The notes under the pieces: model-generated
What the model saw: the letters and a program-made list of their open reading frames with translations, nothing else
Databases searched by the model: none
Told to the model about the DNA's origin: nothing
DNA from: Candidatus Nomurabacteria bacterium
GTDB taxonomy: Bacteria > Patescibacteriota > Minisyncoccia > Phycocordibacterales > UBA9973
Direction: 5' to 3'
Assembly: GCA_016199805.1 (NCBI GenBank)
Contig: JACQGC010000007.1
Location: 1 to 42,769, forward strand
Length of the DNA: 42,769 nt
Program-made: the position numbers and the translations under genes
Shown here: positions 42,768 through 42,769 of the stretch, in pieces
How positions within the stretch are numbered: position 1 is the first letter of the stretch
Layout: the number at the start of each line of letters is the position of its first letter

Positions 42768-42769
42768 AA

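Overview
The window looks like a chromosomal segment of a Candidate Phyla Radiation (Patescibacteria/Parcubacteria-like) bacterium. That placement is an inference from gene content and divergence; I ran no search. Standard genetic code fits: TGA is used as a stop and the tRNA-Trp has a CCA anticodon. The core is housekeeping: a complete F-type ATP synthase operon (atpI/Z-B-E-F-H-A-G-D-C), rsmI, priA, mreB, a holB-like gene, frr, rseP, a D-Ala-D-Ala ligase fusion plus alr, rpmG, miaA, murA, parB, relA/spoT, topA, dprA, serS, an ftsQ-like gene, dus and dnaX. Three tRNAs are present (Trp, Leu, Gln). Accessory content includes a RelE/ParE-type toxin-antitoxin pair, a decayed LamG gene, an orphan Flp pilin, an HTH-LAGLIDADG-like protein, a CYTH + methyltransferase pair, a Gre-like + thymidylate-kinase-like pair, and recombinase/transposase remnants near both window ends. 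The most unusual signals are: (1) several families of palindromic repeats sitting in frame inside essential genes (priA, topA twice, miaA twice, dus, dnaX, end of atpB), resembling Rickettsia palindromic elements; (2) a PriA homologue that has lost its helicase ATPase motifs; (3) a tandem Ddl-Ddl fusion; (4) scattered one-gene cassettes (near-consensus promoter, strong SD, small acidic protein, long hairpin terminator), two of which share related N-termini and related terminators; (5) a large inverted repeat between atpE and atpF.
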